DNA from: Streptomyces narbonensis
Lineage (GTDB): Bacteria; Actinomycetota; Actinomycetes; Streptomycetales; Streptomycetaceae
Direction: 5' to 3'
DNA: 64,000 nucleotides
Assembly (NCBI RefSeq): GCF_014649015.1
Contig: NZ_BMSF01000009.1
Coordinates: 1 to 64,000 of the forward strand
Shown here: one piece after another, positions 59,611 through 64,000 of the stretch
Position numbering within the stretch: the stretch's first letter is position 1
Layout of the letters: each line of letters begins with the position of its first letter
Position numbers and translations under genes: made by a program
Notes under the pieces: model-generated
Seen by the model: the letters and a program-made list of their open reading frames with translations, nothing else
Databases searched by the model: none
What the model was told of the DNA's origin: nothing

Positions 59611-61302
59611 CTACGGAACCCAGTGGTTGCCCGAGGCCGTGATCATGACCTGGAGCTGGATGCTGGCCGAGAAGTAGCTGCTCGTGTCGACCGGCGTGGT
59701 CAGCATCTTGTTCCAGAGGGCGTCCAGCCAGGCCTGGCTGCCCGGGTCGGTCATGGCCGCCACGGCGAACGGCGCGAAGAACGCGGCCTCGCTGCCCGCC
59801 GATATCTGGGTGCCGTTGAGCTTGTAGCCGATGGCGATCTTGTTCGGGTCGCCGCCGGTCTTCGACTTGATCCAGCTGTTGAGCTTCCGCGCCGCCGCGA
59901 GCGACGTGGCGTCGCCGCTGGTCACCGCGTCGTCCGCGATGCGCCACGGGGTACGGCACGCGTTCCACCAGTACGCGCCGTCGTTCGGGTCCTCCAGGAC
60001 CTGGCCGGGGGCGGGCCTGGGCGTGGTGTTCGTGTCGACGACGAAGTCGGGCAGCAGGCCCGTACCGGAGGCGTAGGTCGACTGGAGCCGCGAGATCTGC
60101 GTCTGGTGCGCGCTGCGCACGGCGTCCCAGGTGGTGTCGCCGGAGGCCGTACGGAAGGTGCGGAAGTGGTCGACCATCCAGTCCGAGGTGCGGGAGATGT
60201 AGTAGTACTGGTCGCCGGAGCTGCTCCAGTCGCCCAGCTTGAGGAGCTTGGTCGTCGGGTTGAGCTCGTCCTTCTTGATCGCGGCGATGTGCTTGAGCGC
60301 GAGGTCCTTGTAGTTGTAGGTGCCGGTGCTGCCCCACTGCTTGTCGGCGAGGAGCAGGCCGTAGGCCACGTCCATGTCGCCGTCGGTGGCGCCGTCGCCG
60401 CCGTTGACGCTCCGACAGGCGGTGTCCTGTTCGGCCGCGAGGAGGTTCGGGTTGATCGAGGACGGGTGGTCGATCTTCCACTTCACGAGGCCGTCGAAGA
60501 TCTTCTTCGCGTCGGGGTCGGCACCCGCCATCGTCGCGGTGACGACCATGCCGTAGCCCTGCGCCTCGGCGACGTACGGGTGGTCGGCGTCCGGGGAGAT
60601 GATCTGGTACCAGCCGTTGCCGCAGTTCTGCCGCACGAAGGCGGCCTTCCACTTGTTGTAGTACTCGACGACCTTCTGGTCGAGCGTGGCCTGGGCGCCG
60701 GAGGGCTTCAGGGTGCCCGCCGCGTAGGGCCTGAGGTGGCTGCCGAAGGGGACGGCCGGCCCGCCGGGGACACCGCCGCCGCTCGGGGCGCCGTAGACCT
60801 CGAACTCCCAGAGAGAGTAGCCGTACGGGGTTCCGCGCGAGGTCCCGTGCATGCGGAGGTACCGGCCGCTGCCGGAGACCGTGAGGTCGTCGACGCCGCC
60901 GTCTCCGGTCGTGGTCGCGTAGACGTCGGTCCAGTTCGTGCCGTCGGCCGAGGTCTGGATCCGGTAGGCCTTGCCGTAGGCGGCCTCCCAGTTGAGCTTC
61001 ACGCGCGAGACGGTGTGCGTCGCGCCGAGGTCGATCCGGACCCACTGCGGGTCGACGCCCTCAAGGCTGGCCCAGCGCGTGGCGGTGTTGCCGTCCACCG
61101 CGCGGCCGGCCTCGAAGCCGGCGCCCTCGACCGAGGAGGCCGTCACCGGCTTTCCGGCGGAGACGAGACCGTCGGCGGCGGCCTGGTCCTGTGCCTGTGC
61201 GCGCGGCTGCGCCTGTACGTGTGCCTGTGCCTGCGGGATCGACGTGAGGGGCAGCACCAGCAATCCGGCGAGCCCGAGAAGCGAGACGCTTCTACGACGC
61301 AT
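59611..61302 (-). CDS. Secreted GH8 glycoside hydrolase with discoidin/CBM32-type module
   Basis: 563 residues from ATG 61302 with GGAAAGGGAG upstream; an in-frame ATG at 61329 lies inside the operator region and lacks a site. Signal peptide RRRSVSLLGLAGLLVLPLTS. Residues about 45-180 are an F5/8-type (discoidin) module (KPVTASSVEGAGFEAGRAVDG, RWASLEGVDPQWVRIDLG), which binds sugars. About 195-563 is GH8: the general acid Glu in VAEAQGYGMVV near residue 245 and the Asp motif GATDGDMDVAYGLLLADKQWG. GH8 enzymes cleave beta-1,4-glucan, xylan or chitosan; the chitosanase-type operator upstream favours chitosan. Confidence 0.88.
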   Translation of the reverse strand: MRRRSVSLLGLAGLLVLPLTSIPQAQAHVQAQPRAQAQDQAAADGLVSAGKPVTASSVEGAGFEAGRAVDGNTATRWASLEGVDPQWVRIDLGATHTVSRVKLNWEAAYGKAYRIQTSADGTNWTDVYATTTGDGGVDDLTVSGSGRYLRMHGTSRGTPYGYSLWEFEVYGAPSGGGVPGGPAVPFGSHLRPYAAGTLKPSGAQATLDQKVVEYYNKWKAAFVRQNCGNGWYQIISPDADHPYVAEAQGYGMVVTATMAGADPDAKKIFDGLVKWKIDHPSSINPNLLAAEQDTACRSVNGGDGATDGDMDVAYGLLLADKQWGSTGTYNYKDLALKHIAAIKKDELNPTTKLLKLGDWSSSGDQYYYISRTSDWMVDHFRTFRTASGDTTWDAVRSAHQTQISRLQSTYASGTGLLPDFVVDTNTTPRPAPGQVLEDPNDGAYWWNACRTPWRIADDAVTSGDATSLAAARKLNSWIKSKTGGDPNKIAIGYKLNGTQISAGSEAAFFAPFAVAAMTDPGSQAWLDALWNKMLTTPVDTSSYFSASIQLQVMITASGNHWVP

Positions 61303-61320
61303 GACAACTCCCTTTCCTTC

Positions 61321-61361
61321 GCGGCTCATTCGTTAGGAAGTTTTCCTAACCATTGAGCCGC
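61321..61361. promoter_or_regulatory. 41-bp palindromic operator (chitosanase-type core)
   Basis: The core GTTAGGAA-GTT-TTCCTAAC (61332-61350) has perfect 8-bp arms. It is flanked symmetrically by GCGGCTCA (61321) and TGAGCCGC (61361), all centred on 61341. A TTAGGAAA-TTTCCTAA-type core is, to my knowledge, the operator type of CsnR-like ROK repressors found before Streptomyces chitosanase genes. It lies 30-48 bp before the GH8 start. Confidence 0.6.
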
Positions 61362-61416
61362 GAGGGTAGAGAGGGTCGGGGGCCCGCGCAAGACCCCCGG
61401 CGCCGTCGTGTGCGTC

Positions 61417-62631
61417 CTACGGGACGAGCCGCAGCAGGCGGTTGGGCGAACCGCTGCCCGGGCTGGTCACCTTGTTCGGGGTCGAGCCGTTCACCAGAGC
61501 GGTCGCGACCTGCGCCGGAGTGGCGGAGGTGTGGCCCGCGAGGTAGACGGCGGCGGCGCCCGCGACGTGCGGGGTGGCCATCGAGGTGCCCGAGATCGTG
61601 TTGGTGGCCGTGTCGCTCGTGTGCCAGCCCGCGGTGATCGACACGCCGGGGGCGAAGAGGTCCAGCACCGAACCGTAGTTGGACCAGCTCGCCTTGGCGT
61701 CGGTGTTGCTCGTGGCGCCGACCGTGATGGCGGCGGCGACCCGGGCGGGCGAGGAAGAGGACGCGTTGACGCCGGAGTTGCCCGCGGCGACGGCGTAGGT
61801 GACGCCGTCCGCGATGGAGTTCTTCACCGCGTTGTCGAGGGCGGTGGAGGCGCCGCCGCCGAGGGACAGGTTGGCGACGGCCGGGGCCCCCGCCGTGTGA
61901 TGGGAGGTGACCCAGTCGATGCCCGCGATGACGCCGGCGGTGGTGCCGGAGCCCGCGTTGTCGAGGACCCGGACGGCGACGATCTTCGCGGCCTTGGCCA
62001 CGCCGTAGGTCGATCCCGCGATGGTGGTGGCGACGTGCGTGCCGTGGCCGTTGCCGTCCTGGGCGACGGTGTCGCCGTCGACCGCGTCGTAGCCGTTCAC
62101 GGCCCGCCCGCCGAACTGCGCGTGCGAGACGCGGACGCCGGTGTCGATGACGTACGCGGTGACGCCCGCACCCGCCGGGTCGGGGTACGTGTACGTGCCG
62201 TTGAGCGGCAGGTTCGCCTGGTCGATGCGGTCCAGACCCCAGGGCGCGCCGGTCTGCGTGGCGTCGGCGCGGAAGACCTGGTTCTGCTCGACCGAGGCGA
62301 CGGCGGGGTCGGCGGCGAGGCGGCGGGCCTCCGTCGCTCCGAGGGTGGCCGTGTAACCGTTGAGGGCGGAGCCGAAGGTCTTGCGGACCGTGCCCCCGTA
62401 ACCGGATATCAGGTCCCGGCCCTTGGTGGAGGCGGCCCTGAAGCCCGCACCCTGCTTCAGGGTGACGATGTAGCTGCCGGGCACCGCGTCGGCCGAACCG
62501 GCCGCGAGGACGACGCCCTCGGCGGGGGCCGCCTGGGCGGGGACGGCGGCGAAGGTACCGAGCAGGGCGGCCGCGGTCGCGGCGGACACGGTCAGCGCGA
62601 GCCGGGCCCTGGTGTGCTGAGGGAGTGCCAT
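61417..62631 (-). CDS. Secreted subtilisin-like serine protease (S8)
   Basis: 404 residues from ATG 62631 with GAGGAGGACTCC upstream. A signal peptide (ARLALTVSAATAAALLG) and an I9 pro-domain (AVPGSYIVTLKQGAGFRA) precede the catalytic part. The triad is Asp in VTAYVIDTGVRVSH, His in DGNGHGTHVATTIAG and Ser in ISGTSMATPHVAGAAA. It is the usual proteinase-K-like layout, about 280 mature residues, and acts outside the cell. Stands alone; a 409-bp leader/divergent gap lies upstream. Confidence 0.93.
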   Translation of the reverse strand: MALPQHTRARLALTVSAATAAALLGTFAAVPAQAAPAEGVVLAAGSADAVPGSYIVTLKQGAGFRAASTKGRDLISGYGGTVRKTFGSALNGYTATLGATEARRLAADPAVASVEQNQVFRADATQTGAPWGLDRIDQANLPLNGTYTYPDPAGAGVTAYVIDTGVRVSHAQFGGRAVNGYDAVDGDTVAQDGNGHGTHVATTIAGSTYGVAKAAKIVAVRVLDNAGSGTTAGVIAGIDWVTSHHTAGAPAVANLSLGGGASTALDNAVKNSIADGVTYAVAAGNSGVNASSSSPARVAAAITVGATSNTDAKASWSNYGSVLDLFAPGVSITAGWHTSDTATNTISGTSMATPHVAGAAAVYLAGHTSATPAQVATALVNGSTPNKVTSPGSGSPNRLLRLVP

Positions 62632-63040
62632 ACGAGGGAGTCCTCCTCTTCGGCGTCGCGCCTCGTGTGGGGCGGCGCGACAGTGGGGGCGCGTGTGGGT
62701 CACACGCACGGCCGGGAGCCGTGTGGGGCGCTCCGGGTGATCAGCAGACTGTCCGGTCTACGGGCGTAGCTCAAGGGAGTTGGGGTCTTGTCATGCATCT
62801 GCCACACTGCCGCAATCGAACTCCCGTCGAACCCATGGAAAACGCCCACGGCCCCGCCCGAGAACACCTCCGGACCCGCCGGGAATCCACTCGGCCCGCG
62901 CCCTCATACCTGAGAGCCAGACGGGAGAATGGCTCTGCAGAGGGAGGCCGACAAACAGTGCCGCGACCTAGCCTCATGCCCGGACGAGCCGGTGTGGCCT
63001 GAGGGCGATCCGGCTTCGTTTCCGGACGATACTGAGCCTA
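62632..63040. promoter_or_regulatory. Divergent control region of protease and histidine kinase genes
   Basis: 409 bp with no supported gene. A small perfect palindrome CTACG-GG-CGTAG (62758-62769) lies on the protease side. On the minus strand it overlaps TTGAGC and TAGACC, a possible -35/-10 region for the protease. The kinase side is featureless. Confidence 0.35.
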
Positions 63041-64000
63041 TGGACAGGGCGGAGCAGGGCGGCGTGCGCGGGGCGCTGATCACGATGGGGGCGGATCTCT
63101 TCCCGCCGGGCCCGCAGCCGATGCCGCCCATGGGCGGGCCGCGCGCCCTGCGGTGGCTGCCGCATCTGGCGATCACCGCGGTGGCCGTCTTCGCCGGGGT
63201 CTCCGCCACCGAGGACATGGCGTACAGACTCCTCGGGATCGCCCACGCGGCCCTGCTCGTCGTCGCGTTGCGCCGGCCGCTGCCGGCCTGGTGGCTGTCG
63301 CTGGTGACGCTGCCGCTGTTCTCGCTCCACCCGCCCCTTGCCCCTTATCTGGGATGGGCCTGGGCCGTCCACGCCGGGCTGCTGTTCCTCCTCGCGCTGC
63401 GCAACCCGCCGCGGGTCATGGCCGAGACGGTGACGGCGAGCACGGTGTCGCTCCTGGCCGTCGAGGTGGCGGTCGGCAGCGGGACCTGGCCCCGGCGCTT
63501 CACCGTGCTCGTCCTGCTGATGTTCGCCCTCGCGGTGGCCGCCGCGACCGGGGTGCGCCGGACGCGTGAGGTCCACGCCCGGCTCGCCCGGCAGGAGGCG
63601 GACCTGGCCCGGGAACGGGCGCGCCGCACGGTGCTCGAGGAACGCGCCCGTATCGCCCGCGAGCTGCACGACGTGGTCGCCCACCACATGTCCGTCATCT
63701 CCATCCAGGCCGACGCCGCCCCCTACCGGGTCGCCGACCCGCCCGGGGAACTGGTCGCGGCCCTGGCCGACATCCGCACGGGCGCCCAGCAGGGACTGAC
63801 CGAGCTGCGCCGCCTCCTGGGCGTGCTGCGCTCCGAGGAACACCCCGACGGCACGGCCTTCGGGGCCCCGCAGCCCACCCTGGAGCGGCTCGACGACCTC
63901 CTCGCCGGGGTGCGCGCGGCCGGGCTCGACGTGACCGCGGCCCGCACCGGAGCCAGCCGCCCGCTGCCCGACGGTGTGGAACTGTCCGCCTACCGCATCG
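63041..64000 (+). CDS. Two-component sensor histidine kinase, 3' end cut by window edge
   Basis: 320 residues are present and the frame is open at the last base, so the C-terminal ATPase domain continues beyond the window. Several hydrophobic stretches (WLPHLAITAVAVFAGVSA, LLGIAHAALLVVALR, AGLLFLLALRNPP, FTVLVLLMFALAVAAATG) make a membrane sensor. The HisKA_3 dimerisation helix has the phospho-acceptor His in ARIARELHDVVAHHMSVISI near residue 208. It is a NarL-system type kinase; its response regulator is expected to the right. Confidence 0.88.

Overview
The window reads as chromosome from a Streptomyces or close relative. G+C is very high (about 70% or more by eye), codon third positions are almost always G or C, GTG starts are common, and nearly every intergenic gap is short. 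The gene content also fits: secreted plant-polymer hydrolases, monomeric isocitrate dehydrogenase, DUF5133, Rrf2/GntR/LacI/IclR/MarR regulators, a P450 and c-di-GMP enzymes. I see no rRNA, tRNA, CRISPR array, insertion sequence, att site or origin. The last gene is cut by the right edge.

Layout. 0-15 kb: a DUF2252 protein, a GntR/HutC regulator with a likely operator, a secreted rhamnogalacturonan lyase and a beta-propeller phytase behind PHO-box-like repeats, an amino-acid permease, and a tightly overlapping kinase/FAD-oxidoreductase/FAD-oxidoreductase operon resembling glycerol-3-phosphate catabolism. 15-27 kb: a MarR gene with a perfect 23-bp palindrome, a pair of unknown genes, P450, an RCK/TrkA-type protein, a D-Ala-D-Ala carboxypeptidase, a stand-alone UvrA-like ABC ATPase and an epimerase. 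27-31 kb: a probable sulfur-linked group, made of a GST-fold protein behind a leader-peptide ORF, an Rrf2 regulator, RidA, and a DszC/SfnB-like flavin monooxygenase behind a cysteine-rich uORF. 31-41 kb: universal stress protein, two convergent CAP-domain genes (one a membrane-anchored ECF-sigma/CAP fusion with an eight-copy 13-bp repeat array upstream), isocitrate dehydrogenase, PAP2 phosphatase and GH15.

41-51 kb is the most unusual stretch. A rightward run of glycosyltransferase genes includes a P-loop-kinase/GT4 fusion and tiny overlapping ORFs. It meets a leftward pair: a 1546-residue membrane-PAS-GGDEF-EAL protein fused in frame to an alpha-oxoamine-synthase-type PLP enzyme, and a translationally coupled SAM methyltransferase. 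This looks like a small-molecule or lipid biosynthesis module physically joined to c-di-GMP turnover.

51-64 kb: LacI and IclR regulators, an ABM-fold monooxygenase, a VanW-like cell-wall protein, a serine hydrolase with a TTG start, a long-form GAPDH, an AICAR formyltransferase behind a ZTP (pfl) riboswitch, a secreted GH8 enzyme behind a 41-bp palindrome, a subtilisin-like protease and the start of a histidine kinase.

A recurring theme is short GC-rich tandem repeats of unrelated sequence (units of 27, 17, about 24, 7, about 20, 13 and 24 bp) filling gaps between genes, plus in-frame versions inside linkers and tails. Family names are from recognition of protein motifs by eye; no search was run.
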